Below are positions 8,682 through 18,232 of a stretch of DNA of 64,000 nt, piece after piece. Origin of the DNA: JAFDVJ01 sp964487505. Its GTDB lineage: Bacteria; Acidobacteriota; Blastocatellia; Pyrinomonadales; Pyrinomonadaceae. The position numbers were made by a program, and so were the translations under genes. Where the stretch lies: contig CAZARD010000007.1 of NCBI GenBank assembly GCA_964487505.1, forward strand, positions 11,955-75,954, given 5' to 3'. The notes beneath the pieces are model-generated. The model saw only the letters and a list, made by a program, of their open reading frames with translations. It was not told where the DNA came from and made no database searches. Within the stretch, counting starts at the first letter, position 1, and the number at the start of each line of letters is the position of its first letter.

Positions 8682-9968
8682 CTATTGGGTCTTGCCCTGG
8701 ACGGACAGGATCAGCCGATGCCAGCGAAGGCTTGAGAATCGGTCCTCGGCGACATTCAGGTATTCGCGAACGTAGCCGGTTTGGAAATAAAGATTGTTGT
8801 CGACCGACCAGTCGAGCGCGATGATCGGCTGGAACGAGATGAGCGTCGTCTCATCGGGCAGCGTCGTAACGTTCTGTGCGGCGTTCGCATCGACCGCCGG
8901 CGCGACGTTGGAATTCGGATCGGTCTGCGCGTCCTTCGCGCGATCGTAAGCCTGCGACGAGATCAAAAGCGGATTCCGAAGCGGGATCGCAGCCTGTGTC
9001 GGGTTGGTCCCGACAGCGTCGTACACGCGAATCTGCGCCGGCTTGTCGAATGCGACGGCGACCTTGGCCGAATCGGGCGACCAAACCGGATGAACGCGCG
9101 TCGGGCTATCGTCGAGCGAGCGTTCGCGGCCGTTCTTCTCGATGATCCGCGGACGGCCCGAAGGGACGAACTTCTCGCCCGCCTGATTTGCGACCGCCAT
9201 CAGATACCGCCATTCGTCGAGACGCGTCGCGAGCGCGGCGAGCATCGAACTGTCGGGCGACCAGACGAAGTAGTAGTAGATCAGGTTCTCGGTCTGGGTC
9301 AGCGGCTTGACGTCCGCTCCTTCCGAATTGCAGATGTAGATCTGCTCGGTGCGGAATGTCAGAACGTTCGGCGGCGCCGGCGGCTGCGGAGTTCCCGTCG
9401 GCTGCGATTCCGGGGTCGGTTCGGTATTCGCGTTCGTGTCCGAAGCGGGCAGCGAGACGTTTGAATTCGTGTTCGCGTTCGTCGGTGGCGCCGAAAGGCT
9501 TGAACCGCCGACGCGCGTGATCGCGACGAACGCAACGCTCGATGAATCGGGCGACCAAACGATGCTGTCGAGGAAATCGACGGCCATCGAATCAGGCGAG
9601 ACGCGCCGCAGGAACTTGCCGTCACCCGAATACATATCGAGCCGGAACGTGTCGCGCATATCGGCGGAGCGGCTGTAGGCGACGAGGATCCGCTTTTTGT
9701 CGGGCGAGGCTATCGTGCGGCCGAGAATGTCCTCTGCCCGGTTGCCGTCGAAATCCGCGCGGACCGCGGGATCGAGTTCTTCCGAGCGCGTCGCCTGATT
9801 GGCGGTTGTCGGAGCCGGAACGTCCGGCTCGTACCGGAAGCCGAGCCGAACGGACGGGATGTCCCGCATCGCGGCCGATGCGTTGTTCGAATTCTTGAAA
9901 ACGCTCGATTGGCACGCCGCCGAGAACACGACCGCGACGGCCGTCGCAATGATCAAACTTGACCGCAT
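8682..9968 (-). CDS. TolB-like WD40/PD40 propeller lipoprotein
   Basis: 428 residues. Signal peptide with a lipobox at FSAAC (Cys19), so a lipoprotein. Repeated V-W-S-P-D-S-(S/A) motifs (for example VWSPDSSSVAFVAI and VWSPDSSMLAAL) mark PD40 / TolB-type beta-propeller blades. A Thr/Asn/Pro-rich linker (about 165-200) interrupts the propeller. ATG 9968 is chosen; a GTG at 9977 overlaps the TGA of the upstream M61 gene and would imply translational coupling. Likely periplasmic or envelope-associated. The Tol system itself is not present here, so only the fold is claimed. Confidence 0.85.
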   Translation of the reverse strand: MRSSLIIATAVAVVFSAACQSSVFKNSNNASAAMRDIPSVRLGFRYEPDVPAPTTANQATRSEELDPAVRADFDGNRAEDILGRTIASPDKKRILVAYSRSADMRDTFRLDMYSGDGKFLRRVSPDSMAVDFLDSIVWSPDSSSVAFVAITRVGGSSLSAPPTNANTNSNVSLPASDTNANTEPTPESQPTGTPQPPAPPNVLTFRTEQIYICNSEGADVKPLTQTENLIYYYFVWSPDSSMLAALATRLDEWRYLMAVANQAGEKFVPSGRPRIIEKNGRERSLDDSPTRVHPVWSPDSAKVAVAFDKPAQIRVYDAVGTNPTQAAIPLRNPLLISSQAYDRAKDAQTDPNSNVAPAVDANAAQNVTTLPDETTLISFQPIIALDWSVDNNLYFQTGYVREYLNVAEDRFSSLRWHRLILSVQGKTQ

Positions 9969-9973
9969 AGATC

Positions 9974-11830
9974 TCACTTAAGTTCACCGAGAAGATACTC
10001 GCGATAAAGACGCCTCTGTTCGTCGGTCGGCGCCTCGACCTTGCCGATCGAAAAATCGGCGCGGCCGCGGCCGCCGAGCGTGATCTCGATCTCGCGCAAG
10101 AGATCGAATCTGAAGATCGTAAGCTTGACCTTGTCGCCCGGTTTCTTCTCGTTCAAATAGTTCTGCAGGAACTGTTGGCCCGCGCGCTGACCGTCGATCG
10201 CAATGATCTGATCGTTCACGTTGAGACCCTGTTCGAATGCCGGAGTTCCGATCGGAACTCCGGTGATCGTCAGCCGATCGCCTTGTTCGCGGAGATTCGC
10301 GCCGAGGTATGCCGTTTCCCGTCCGCGATTCTCGTTGAGACGAAGGCCGATGCCGCCGAGGATCGAATCGTAGTCGAGTTCTTCCCGACCGCGAACGTAT
10401 TTCGAGAAGAATTCGTCGAGCGGGACGCCGGCCATCGTTTCGGCCGCTTTCTGGAAATCGGCCGGCGAGTAGTTGCGGTTCTTTTTGTAAAACTCGGCGT
10501 AAAGATATCGGAAGACGTCGTCGAGCGATTTCGCGCCGCCCGACGCCGTTCGGATCCTGACGTCGAGCAGGAACCCGACGATGTCGCCCTTGTCGTAGTA
10601 CGAGATCTGGTTGTTCAGAGAGTTCTCGTCGGGGCGGTAGTATTTGATCCAGGCGTCGAAACTCGCCTCTTCAAGGCTGGTTTCGAACCGGCCCGGACGA
10701 TCCTGAAGTTGTTGGATCATCGCCGCCTTCGCGGTCCGGAATTCACGGTCCGAGATGATGCCGGCCCTGAGCAGCAGAACGTTCTCGTAGTAACTTGTGA
10801 TGCCCTCGGCGACCCAAAGAAGGCGAGTGTAGTTCTCGTTCGAATAGTCGAACGGGCCGAGAACGTCAGGCCTGATCCGCTTCACATTCCAGAGATGGAA
10901 GAACTCGTGCGCGACGAGGCCGATGAAGTCATTGTGCCGGTCGCCCGTGAAATCGTTGCGTCTCCATTGGAGCGCGGTCGAGTTGGCGTGTTCGAGCCCG
11001 CCGCCGCCGCGAAGGTTGAGGATGAACGTGTAACTGTCGTACGGCAACTCGCCGAAGATCGCGTGCGCCGCCTCGATCACCTTCGTCGTGTCGCGAACGA
11101 TCCGCTGCGGGCTGTAGTTGCCGGTCCCGTTGATCACGTAACGGTGCGGTTTGCCGAGGACGGTGAAATTGAGCTCGGTGTAATTACCGACCTCGAACGG
11201 CGAATCGTAAAGGACGTCGAAATTCTCGGCCTTGAAGACATTCGTCTGGCCTTCGACGGCGGCGAGGCCGGTCGCGACCTTCCAATCACCGTATGGAACG
11301 ACCCTGACCGTCGACGGAGCGCCGAGCTGGTCCTTCAGATGCATCAGCAGCGCCGCCGGCGTGAAGAACGCGTGGTTATCGTTTAGCTCGTTCGTGCGCA
11401 CCGAAAGTTCGTTCGCGTAAACGTTGTATCTGACGACGATCTCCTTCAAGCCGCCTGCTTCGATCGCCCACGTGTTCTTGTTCGATTTGCGCCAGACGAG
11501 TGCGTTGCCGACCGCGTCTGTCGCCTCGAAATCCTCGACGTGCCGCGCGTACTCGCGGACGAGATAACTTCCCGGTGTCCAGACCGGCATCACGACCTCG
11601 GCCGTCGAGGGCATTTGCGCCCATTTGATACGCATCTCGACCTCTAGCCGATGGGTCCACGGCTTCGACATGCCGATCGTGAATTCGATCGCCGGCGGAA
11701 CCGGCTTCACCGACACGGGCGTCGTTTTTGTTTGCGGCTTCTTTCGCTGGGCCGGTGTCTCTTGGTACATAGAGAATGACGCGATGATGAAAAGTAACCC
11801 TAAAACCTTGATCCTGCTTGATTTTCGCAT
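9974..11830 (-). CDS. M61-family metallopeptidase with PDZ domain
   Basis: 618 residues, signal peptide at the N-terminus (LGLLFIIASFSMYQETPAQ). The zinc site HEFFHLWN (His308 and His312) followed by VKRIRP is the M61 glycyl-aminopeptidase signature. The N-terminal part is the beta-sandwich typical of the family (MPVWTPGSYLVREYARHV). A C-terminal PDZ domain is seen at about residues 500-590 (GVPIGTPAFEQGLNVNDQIIAIDGQ). Family members cleave N-terminal Gly/Ala; exact specificity here is not determinable. It heads the three-gene minus-strand unit and is divergent from the MFS gene. Confidence 0.93.
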   Translation of the reverse strand: MRKSSRIKVLGLLFIIASFSMYQETPAQRKKPQTKTTPVSVKPVPPAIEFTIGMSKPWTHRLEVEMRIKWAQMPSTAEVVMPVWTPGSYLVREYARHVEDFEATDAVGNALVWRKSNKNTWAIEAGGLKEIVVRYNVYANELSVRTNELNDNHAFFTPAALLMHLKDQLGAPSTVRVVPYGDWKVATGLAAVEGQTNVFKAENFDVLYDSPFEVGNYTELNFTVLGKPHRYVINGTGNYSPQRIVRDTTKVIEAAHAIFGELPYDSYTFILNLRGGGGLEHANSTALQWRRNDFTGDRHNDFIGLVAHEFFHLWNVKRIRPDVLGPFDYSNENYTRLLWVAEGITSYYENVLLLRAGIISDREFRTAKAAMIQQLQDRPGRFETSLEEASFDAWIKYYRPDENSLNNQISYYDKGDIVGFLLDVRIRTASGGAKSLDDVFRYLYAEFYKKNRNYSPADFQKAAETMAGVPLDEFFSKYVRGREELDYDSILGGIGLRLNENRGRETAYLGANLREQGDRLTITGVPIGTPAFEQGLNVNDQIIAIDGQRAGQQFLQNYLNEKKPGDKVKLTIFRFDLLREIEITLGGRGRADFSIGKVEAPTDEQRRLYREYLLGELK

Positions 11831-11910
11831 TTTGGCGACGAAATCTCCCAATCCGTTTTCGCTTCCCGTTATTCTACTACTTTCGGATAATTTGCTAAAA
11901 TTTGGCTCGA

Positions 11911-13134
11911 ATGCTTACGGAACCGGCCCACGAAAAGTTTTTCACGCGTCCCCTGCTGATCATCTTCCTGACGATCTTCATCGATCTTCTCGGCTTCGGG
12001 ATGGTCATCCCGCTGCTCCCGTTCTATGCGAAGGATTTCAACGCTTCGCCGTTCTTGATCGCGGTCATCGTTTCGGCCTATTCGTGGATGCAGTTCTTTT
12101 TCGCGCCGATCTTCGGAAGCGTTTCAGACCGGATCGGACGCCGCCCGGTCCTGTTCTGGAGCATCATCGGATCGGGCATCGGCTATATGATGATCGGTTT
12201 CGCCGGGTCTTTGGCGATGATCGTCGCCGGGCGGATCCTCGGCGGCATCACGGGCGCGAACCTCTCGACCGCTCAGGCCTACATCGCCGACGTCACGACG
12301 CGCGAGAACCGGGCGAAGGGAATGGGGTTGTTCGGGATGGCTTTCGGGCTGGGATTCATCCTCGGGCCGGCGCTTTCGGGCGTCCTGAGCAAATTCGGCC
12401 ACGAAGTGCCGTTCCTCGTCGCCGGGGCGTTGAGTTTCGGGAACGCCGCGCTTCTTTATTTAATTCTTCCCGAATCGCGTAAGGTTGGCGACGTATTGCC
12501 GGAACGGAAGGGAAGGATCGCGGATTTGCTCGATTCGATCCGCGACTCGCGGTTCGCGTCGCTGACGCTCCAGTATTTCCTTCTCGTCGTCGCGTTTTCG
12601 ATGATGAACACTGCTTTTCCGTTCTACACGAATTTCAGCTTCGGTTACGACGTCGAACGGACCGGCTACGTGCTTGCGTACGTCGGATTCCTTGCCGTGA
12701 TAATGCAGGGAATGCTGCTCGGCCGCTTGTCGAAACGATTCGGCGAGCAAAAGCTGGTGATCGCCGGCGTCGCGATCCTGCTTCTCAGCTTTCTCGCCGT
12801 TCCTTATGTGACAAAGGATTCGTACGGTCTGGTCGGACTGCTGATCGGCGCGGCCGGATTCGCCATCGGAAACGGGCTGTCGTCGCCGGCGCTCACCGCG
12901 CTCGCGTCGAAGACGGCGCAAGAACACGAACAGGGCAAGGCGCTCGGGATGATGCAGTCGGCCGCGAGCCTTTCACGCGCCGTCGGGCCGTTGCTCACGG
13001 GCGTGCTCATCAACAACGCGGTGAACGAGGTCGATGCCTCGACTCTCCGCAACAACTTCTGGGTTGCCGCCGCCATCCTCGCCGTCACCCTCGCGATCGC
13101 GGTTTCGTTCCATTCCCGCAAGACAAAGGCGTGA
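11911..13134 (+). CDS. MFS drug/metabolite transporter (TetA-like)
   Basis: 407 residues with 12 predicted membrane helices. The first loop carries a variant of the MFS motif A (GSVSDRIGRRPVL), and helix 1 reads IFIDLLGFGMVIPLLPFY, both typical of the TetA / multidrug DHA1 group. It should export a small molecule with proton antiport in the inner membrane. ATG 11911 is chosen; the TTG at 11902 only adds three residues. A possible -10 (TAAAAT, 11896-11901) lies close upstream. It stands alone between the divergent M61 gene and the TonB receptor, so the substrate is not indicated by context. Confidence 0.9.
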   Translation: MLTEPAHEKFFTRPLLIIFLTIFIDLLGFGMVIPLLPFYAKDFNASPFLIAVIVSAYSWMQFFFAPIFGSVSDRIGRRPVLFWSIIGSGIGYMMIGFAGSLAMIVAGRILGGITGANLSTAQAYIADVTTRENRAKGMGLFGMAFGLGFILGPALSGVLSKFGHEVPFLVAGALSFGNAALLYLILPESRKVGDVLPERKGRIADLLDSIRDSRFASLTLQYFLLVVAFSMMNTAFPFYTNFSFGYDVERTGYVLAYVGFLAVIMQGMLLGRLSKRFGEQKLVIAGVAILLLSFLAVPYVTKDSYGLVGLLIGAAGFAIGNGLSSPALTALASKTAQEHEQGKALGMMQSAASLSRAVGPLLTGVLINNAVNEVDASTLRNNFWVAAAILAVTLAIAVSFHSRKTKA

Positions 13135-13498
13135 ATAGGGGCAATCGGGATTTCAGATTCCACGATTCCACGATTCCACGATTCAAGATTCAAGATTCAA
13201 GTTTCGATGAGCCCGTCGGTTGATCAGTGAAATTCGATTCGGGTAGGTTTCAGAGTGCCGAGCACGTGTCGCAGCGATTCAGGAATCGAAAATCCGAATT
13301 CGAATTGACAATACGATCCGACTGATGTAACCTTATTGAAAATGACATTCACTTGCAGAAGGTCATTAAGTTGAAAAGCTGAAAAGAGAATCTCGGAGAC
13401 GCTTGGGTCTTCGAGTGCCGCGGGACGACCCGCCTGAACCGTCCTGCCTGATTGGTTGAACTGCAAACGACGCGTCCCGCGGCACAACTTCGGTCAAT
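13135..13498. other. Intergenic region with simple repeats and a leader hairpin
   Basis: No gene supported. Bases 13154-13206 are a tract of GATTCCAC and ATTCAAG words. The rest is unremarkable until the inverted repeat at 13415-13485 just before the TonB receptor. An 87-codon minus-strand frame across 13224-13487 was judged spurious. Confidence 0.6.
13415..13485 (+). promoter_or_regulatory. Long-arm inverted repeat in the TonB receptor leader
   Basis: A perfect 13-bp inverted repeat, GTGCCGCGGGACG (13415-13427) and CGTCCCGCGGCAC (13473-13485), encloses 45 bases and ends 13 bases before the ATG. Folded in mRNA it would sit next to the weak ribosome site. I see no cobalamin-riboswitch B12 box, so it is not assigned to a known class. 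Confidence 0.5.
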
Positions 13499-15880
13499 AT
13501 GAGATCCGCAATCATTTTCCGGGGCATCGTGTCGACAATGCTCTCGTTTTTCTTGTTCTCGAACGTAGCGCCGGCCCAGGGCCGGATCGAAATAGCCGGC
13601 CGCGTCGTTGACGCGAACGGATCGGCTATTGCCGGAGCGGAGATCTCCGTCGGAGCCGTTTCAGGAAGCGTGCGCCGAACGCTCGAAACGGATTCGGACG
13701 GCGGTTTCCGCGTTTCCGATCTTGCAGTCGGACGCTATACCGTGACGGCAAAGGCTCGCGGGTTCGCGACGGCTGCCGTCGTGTCCGACGGCAGCGCGCC
13801 TCTGACCGTCGAATTGCAGGCCGCAAGCATCGCCGAGATCGTCTCCGTCACCTCGAGTTATCTTGCCGGAACGGCCGAGGCGCTCGAGCAGACCGCGGGC
13901 GCGGTCCAGACGATCGGCCGAAACGATCTCGAACGGGCGCGGATCTTCGATTTTTCGGAAGCGTTGCGCAAGATCCCCGGCGTCGTCGCGCGCGACGAGG
14001 AAGGCTTCGGGCTGAGGCCGAATATCGGAATCCGCGGCACGAACCCGACGCGTTCGTCGAAAGTGCTCCTTCTCGAGGACGGAATTCCGCTGGCTTACGC
14101 GCCGTACGGCGACAACGCGTCGTACTATCATCCGCCGATCGAGCGTTTCGAATCGGTCGAGGTCCAGAAAGGCTCCGGCCAGATCGTCTACGGGCCGGTA
14201 ACCGTCGCCGGACTCGTTAACTACATCACGCCGAATCCGCCTGAGAAGACCTCCCTGAGCGTGAAACTCGTCGGCGGCAACCGCGACTTTCTGAGCGGCA
14301 ACGCGATGTTCGGCGGAACCTGGGGCCGTACCGGCCTGATCGTTAACGTCAACCGGAAGCAAGGCGCCGGCTCGCGCGAGAATGTTCGAAGCGGACTCAC
14401 GGACCTGAGTTCCAAGGTCGTGCGTACGCTCAACGCCGCGAACGTACTCACGGGCAAATTCAGCGTCTTCGCCGAAGACTCGCAGGTTACCTATTCCGGT
14501 CTGACCGAAGCTGAATACCGGGCCGACCCGCGACAGAATCCGTTCGGCAACGACCGCTTCTCGGGTCGTCGCGTCGGATTCTCGCTTCAGCACGTCGCGG
14601 TCCTGACGTCGAATCTCGACCTGACCACGAACTTTTACAGCAACAGCTTCTCGCGCGATTGGTGGCGGCAATCTTCAAATTCCGTGCAAAGGCCGAATCG
14701 CCTGAACCTCGATCCGGATTGCCGTTCGATGGCCGATCTTTACACGACCTGCGGAAACGAGGGCCGCCTGCGCGATTATGCGAACTGGGGAATCGAACCG
14801 AAGCTCGCCGCTCGTTTCAAGACCGGCAAACTACGCAATGATCTCGCGGCCGGTTTCCGTTTCACGCGCGAGAACCAGGACCGTCTCCAGATTAACGGCG
14901 ATCTGCCGTCGTCCCGAGACGGCGCGATCGTCGAGAGCAACGTTCGCCGGAACCAAGCGGTCTCAGCCTTCGCGCAGAACCGAATTGTCTTCGGCGACCT
15001 CGCCGTCAGCGCCGGCGTACGCCTCGAAACGATCGGCTTCGAGCGGCTCAACCGTTTGAATCAGGCGACCGGACGGACGGCGATGACCGAGATCATCCCC
15101 GGCATCGGCGCGGTCTACAACCTGTTTCGAAACACCTCGGTCTTTGCCGGGCTTCATCGCGGCTTCGCCCCGCCGCGGACCGAAGACATCATTTCGAACA
15201 CCGGCGGCGTGGTCGAGATCGATGCCGAACGCAGCTGGAATTATGAGATCGGATTTCGTTCGCGTCCGATGCGCGCGGTCGCGCTCGAGGCAACGTACTT
15301 TCGAACCGACTATGAGAACCAGATCGTCCCGGCCAGCGTCGTCGGCGGCGTCGGTTCGGCGTTCACCAACGGTGGCCGGACGCGGCATCAGGGATTCGAG
15401 ATATCGGGTCGGATAGACAGTTCGAAGATATTCGGCACCGCGTACAATCTCTATCTTCAGGGAAGTTCGACGATCCTCTCGACGGCGGAATTCCGAGGCG
15501 TCCGGTTCAGTTCGGTTGCCGGATTCTCAAGCGTCAGCGTCAGCGGGAATCGTTTGCCTTACGCGCCGAGAACCACGTCAAACCTCTCGTTGGGATACTC
15601 GTTCAAAAACCTCGACGGATTTGTCGAGACGAACTTCATCGGCCGTCAGTTCGCCGATGACCTCAATTCCGTCGACCCGGTCGCCAACGGACAGCGTGGA
15701 GCGCTCGCGGCGCAAACGTATGTGAATGCAACGCTCAATTACCGGGTCGAGAAGCTGCGGTCGGTATTCTTCCTGACGGTCAAGAATATCCTCGATCGGA
15801 CATTTGTCGTTGACCGTTCACGAGGAATGCTCCCTTCGTCGGGGCGCCTCGTACAAACCGGGATTCGGATCAGCTTCTGA
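13499..15880 (+). CDS. TonB-dependent outer-membrane receptor (FecA-like)
   Basis: 793 residues: signal peptide (LSFFLFSNVAPAQG), a carboxypeptidase-regulatory-like beta-sandwich (about 25-105), a plug domain (about 125-250) and a 22-strand barrel ending in the aromatic-terminal RISF. The plug contains NIGIRGTNPTRSSKVLLLED and GSGQIVYGP, close to ferric-citrate receptor FecA sequences. It should import an iron chelate or similar ligand using TonB energy. No FecI/FecR, TonB or periplasmic binding protein is adjacent. The leader carries a strong inverted repeat that may regulate it. The substrate is inferred only from subfamily resemblance. Confidence 0.92.
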   Translation: MRSAIIFRGIVSTMLSFFLFSNVAPAQGRIEIAGRVVDANGSAIAGAEISVGAVSGSVRRTLETDSDGGFRVSDLAVGRYTVTAKARGFATAAVVSDGSAPLTVELQAASIAEIVSVTSSYLAGTAEALEQTAGAVQTIGRNDLERARIFDFSEALRKIPGVVARDEEGFGLRPNIGIRGTNPTRSSKVLLLEDGIPLAYAPYGDNASYYHPPIERFESVEVQKGSGQIVYGPVTVAGLVNYITPNPPEKTSLSVKLVGGNRDFLSGNAMFGGTWGRTGLIVNVNRKQGAGSRENVRSGLTDLSSKVVRTLNAANVLTGKFSVFAEDSQVTYSGLTEAEYRADPRQNPFGNDRFSGRRVGFSLQHVAVLTSNLDLTTNFYSNSFSRDWWRQSSNSVQRPNRLNLDPDCRSMADLYTTCGNEGRLRDYANWGIEPKLAARFKTGKLRNDLAAGFRFTRENQDRLQINGDLPSSRDGAIVESNVRRNQAVSAFAQNRIVFGDLAVSAGVRLETIGFERLNRLNQATGRTAMTEIIPGIGAVYNLFRNTSVFAGLHRGFAPPRTEDIISNTGGVVEIDAERSWNYEIGFRSRPMRAVALEATYFRTDYENQIVPASVVGGVGSAFTNGGRTRHQGFEISGRIDSSKIFGTAYNLYLQGSSTILSTAEFRGVRFSSVAGFSSVSVSGNRLPYAPRTTSNLSLGYSFKNLDGFVETNFIGRQFADDLNSVDPVANGQRGALAAQTYVNATLNYRVEKLRSVFFLTVKNILDRTFVVDRSRGMLPSSGRLVQTGIRISF

Positions 15881-15931
15881 CCCGGATGGTTCAGATTCGC
15901 GTCGGTACGGTTTTCACGTGCGCCGAATCGG

Positions 15932-16849
15932 TTAGTGTTCGAAAACGGCGGACTGCAACGGAACGTCGCCGAAGGTGCCGAAACGGTAGTTGACCTGTCC
16001 TATCGTGCTCTGATGCGTATACCAGCGACCGTTGTTGAACAGTCCAAGGTCGGTCGTGCCGTCTCCGTCGTAATCCGCCGGTACGGCCTTGACGTTCGTC
16101 TCGTCCATCAGGCCGAATTCGCGCTGCACGGCAATCTGATCGTCGCTCCTGAGAATGACCCAGTAACCAAGCGTGCCGCCGAAATGGGCGAGATCCGCCT
16201 TGCCGTCGCCGGTGTAGTCGGCCGGAAGCGGCGCGCGCGCGCAGCATCCCGGGAAGTCGAATCTGACGATGCGGTATGAACCGGTCGAACTTTCGGCGAT
16301 GTACCAGTTTCCGTTACTGTTCCTGAATACTGCGATGTCTTCGATGCCGTCGCCGTCGTAATCGGCGGGTACAGGATAGTCGCCGGCAACTCCCCATTTT
16401 CGGTATCGGGGCTGCCAACCGGAATTACTCGTAAGTGCATACCAGATCCCGTCTGCCGGCCGGAACAATACTAGGTCGGTGACACCGTCGCCGTCGAGAT
16501 CGGCGGGCGCGGGACGATCTCCGGCAGTGCCCCAGGTCACGACGAACGGCTGATTGTCGGAACTTCGCAGCGACCACCACTCTCCGGTCGATTCACGATA
16601 GATCGTCCGGTCCGTAAGTCCGTCACCATCGTAGTCTCCCGGCACTGCTTTGTCGGTGTCGTTCCCCCAAAAGACAACGGAAACGGTGTTGCTTTCAGTA
16701 CTGAGAACCCACCAAACACCGGAGCGATAGATCGCGAGATCCGACTTTCCGTCGTAGTCGAAGTTGATCTGCGGGGCCGCGCCAACGCTCCAGGCGGCCG
16801 CGAAGACGATGGTCGCCAAGATCAAAATGCTATTGCGAATCGATGACAT
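15932..16849 (-). CDS. Exported FG-GAP (VCBS) repeat protein
   Basis: 305 residues: signal peptide (LILATIVFAAAWSVGAA) followed almost wholly by FG-GAP/VCBS repeats with (D)YDGDG(K/T) loops alternating with F-R-x-x-x-G-x-WY strands, about six blades. This looks like a complete small beta-propeller. The start at 16849 is supported by a strong AGGAGG about ten bases upstream; the upstream in-frame codons are not needed. It is convergent with the TonB receptor and divergent from folD. Probably an extracellular binding or structural protein; function unknown. Confidence 0.88.
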   Translation of the reverse strand: MSSIRNSILILATIVFAAAWSVGAAPQINFDYDGKSDLAIYRSGVWWVLSTESNTVSVVFWGNDTDKAVPGDYDGDGLTDRTIYRESTGEWWSLRSSDNQPFVVTWGTAGDRPAPADLDGDGVTDLVLFRPADGIWYALTSNSGWQPRYRKWGVAGDYPVPADYDGDGIEDIAVFRNSNGNWYIAESSTGSYRIVRFDFPGCCARAPLPADYTGDGKADLAHFGGTLGYWVILRSDDQIAVQREFGLMDETNVKAVPADYDGDGTTDLGLFNNGRWYTHQSTIGQVNYRFGTFGDVPLQSAVFEH

Positions 16850-16943
16850 GAGATGAGTCCTCCTAAGGTATTCGAATTTCGGCGAACGACCGTGGGGGTT
16901 TTCAAAACGTCGGCCGTTTATTTGTTGCTGTAATGACGAAAAA

Positions 16944-16972
16944 TTCACAATCAGCAGCAACTTCCGTAGAAT
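16944..16972 (+). promoter_or_regulatory. Possible folD promoter, leaderless spacing
   Basis: TTCACA (16944-16949), 17 bases, then TAGAAT (16967-16972). The start codon follows only six bases after the -10, so transcription would begin at or next to the ATG. A 7-bp inverted repeat GTTGCTG / CAGCAAC (16924-16930, 16955-16961) overlaps the -35. Confidence 0.4.
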
Positions 16973-16978
16973 AGAGAT

Positions 16979-17902
16979 ATGTCAGCCAACATTCTCAGCG
17001 GCAAGGAGTTTGCCGAGGCCATCAAACAAGAGGTTGCGGTCGTGGTTTCGAAGCTCGGTTTCAAACCGACGTTGACGGTCGTCCGCGTCGGTGAAGATCC
17101 GGCATCCGCGGTTTACGTCGGCAGCAAGGTCAAGACCGCCGAAGAACTCGGCATCGTCTCCGAGCATCGGCATCTGCCGGCCGAGACGGGGCAGGACGAG
17201 TTGCTGGCGGTCGTCGACGAGCTCAACGCGCGCGACGATGTCGACGGGATTCTCGTGCAGTTGCCGCTTCCCCCGCAGATCGATGAGCGGGAAGTGCTCG
17301 AGCGTATCGACCCGGAAAAGGACGTCGACGGATTTCATCCCGTCAATGTCGGGAAATTATGGCAGGGCCAGGACGCGCTGGTCCCGTGCACGCCGGCGGG
17401 AGTCATCGAGATACTGAAGCGTTCGGGGATCAAGATCTCGGGCGAGAACGCGGTCGTCATCGGCCGCTCGAACATCGTCGGGAAACCGATGGCGGCCCTG
17501 CTCATCAAGGAGAGCGCGACCGTTACCGTATGCCACTCGCGGACGAAAGAGCTCGCGGCCGTCGCGTCGCAAGCGGATATTCTCATCGCCGCTATCGGAC
17601 GGGCCGGATTCGTCAGGGCCGAGCACATCAAGCCCGGGGCGACGGTTATCGACGTCGGCATAAACAATGTCACGAGCGAGGATCTCGCGCGCGAGCTGTT
17701 CGGCGATGACGAGATCGAGAAGCGCCTGAACACGATCGCGAAACGCGGATTTACGCTGGTCGGCGATGTTTGCCCGAAAGACGCGAAGGCGAAGGCCGGC
17801 AATTTCACGCCGGTTCCGGGCGGGGTCGGATTGCTGACCGTCGCGATGCTGATGAAGAACACGATCGAAGCGGCCAGAATGCGGCGCGGGTTGCGGAGCT
17901 AG
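16979..17902 (+). CDS. folD: Methylene-THF dehydrogenase / methenyl-THF cyclohydrolase
   Basis: 307 residues, full length for FolD. It shows the catalytic SAVYVGSK motif (Tyr and Lys), DGILVQLPLP, PCTPAGV, GRSNIVGKPMA (dinucleotide-binding) and the C-terminal PVPGGVGLLTVAMLM signature. It is a cytoplasmic enzyme that interconverts 5,10-methylene-, 5,10-methenyl- and 10-formyl-tetrahydrofolate in one-carbon metabolism. The sequence after the Rossmann core contains a short extra segment (LFGDDEIEKRLN). It heads a possible folD-MazG pair; the next gene begins 27 bases later. Confidence 0.97.
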   Translation: MSANILSGKEFAEAIKQEVAVVVSKLGFKPTLTVVRVGEDPASAVYVGSKVKTAEELGIVSEHRHLPAETGQDELLAVVDELNARDDVDGILVQLPLPPQIDEREVLERIDPEKDVDGFHPVNVGKLWQGQDALVPCTPAGVIEILKRSGIKISGENAVVIGRSNIVGKPMAALLIKESATVTVCHSRTKELAAVASQADILIAAIGRAGFVRAEHIKPGATVIDVGINNVTSEDLARELFGDDEIEKRLNTIAKRGFTLVGDVCPKDAKAKAGNFTPVPGGVGLLTVAMLMKNTIEAARMRRGLRS

Positions 17903-17929
17903 CCCGGGTCTTGTCTTCTGTTGAACGTT

Positions 17930-18232
17930 ATGAAATTCGAAGAATACCAGAACGAGGCAAAACAGACGGCGCTCTATCCGCGGCGTCTCAGCAACCTTGA
18001 GTACCCGACGCTCGGTCTTGCGGGCGAGGCTGGCGAGGTCGCGAACATCGTCAAAAAAATCCAGCGGGATTTTGGCGGCGAGATCACCGACGAGGTTCGA
18101 GGCAAGCTGAAAGATGAACTCGGCGATGTCCTCTGGTACATCTCGGCCTGCGCCGACGAACTCGGATTGACGCTTGCCGAGATCGCCGAATTCAACGTCG
18201 AAAAGCTCGCCCGGCGGCACAAACGGAATTGA
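17930..18232 (+). CDS. MazG-like nucleotide pyrophosphohydrolase
   Basis: 100 residues, one MazG-fold four-helix domain. The metal-binding acidic motifs are visible: EAGEVANIVKK (ExxE) and KDELGDVLWY (ExxxD). Single-domain MazG proteins hydrolyse (d)NTPs or modified nucleotides to the monophosphate. ATG 17930 is used; TTG 17921 would add three residues. Its position after folD suggests a nucleotide-pool housekeeping role, which is inference. Confidence 0.88.
   Translation: MKFEEYQNEAKQTALYPRRLSNLEYPTLGLAGEAGEVANIVKKIQRDFGGEITDEVRGKLKDELGDVLWYISACADELGLTLAEIAEFNVEKLARRHKRN

Noticed and set aside
13154..13206. Possible CRISPR-like repeats in ATTCAAG tracts
   Set aside because: Simple short words with no unique spacers and no cas genes in the window.
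13224..13487. 87-codon minus-strand frame before the TonB receptor
   Set aside because: No family resemblance, and it covers the inverted repeat of the leader; coding potential is not convincing.
13415..13498. Cobalamin riboswitch before the TonB receptor
   Set aside because: No B12-box (GCCACTG) or other conserved core was seen; only an inverted repeat.
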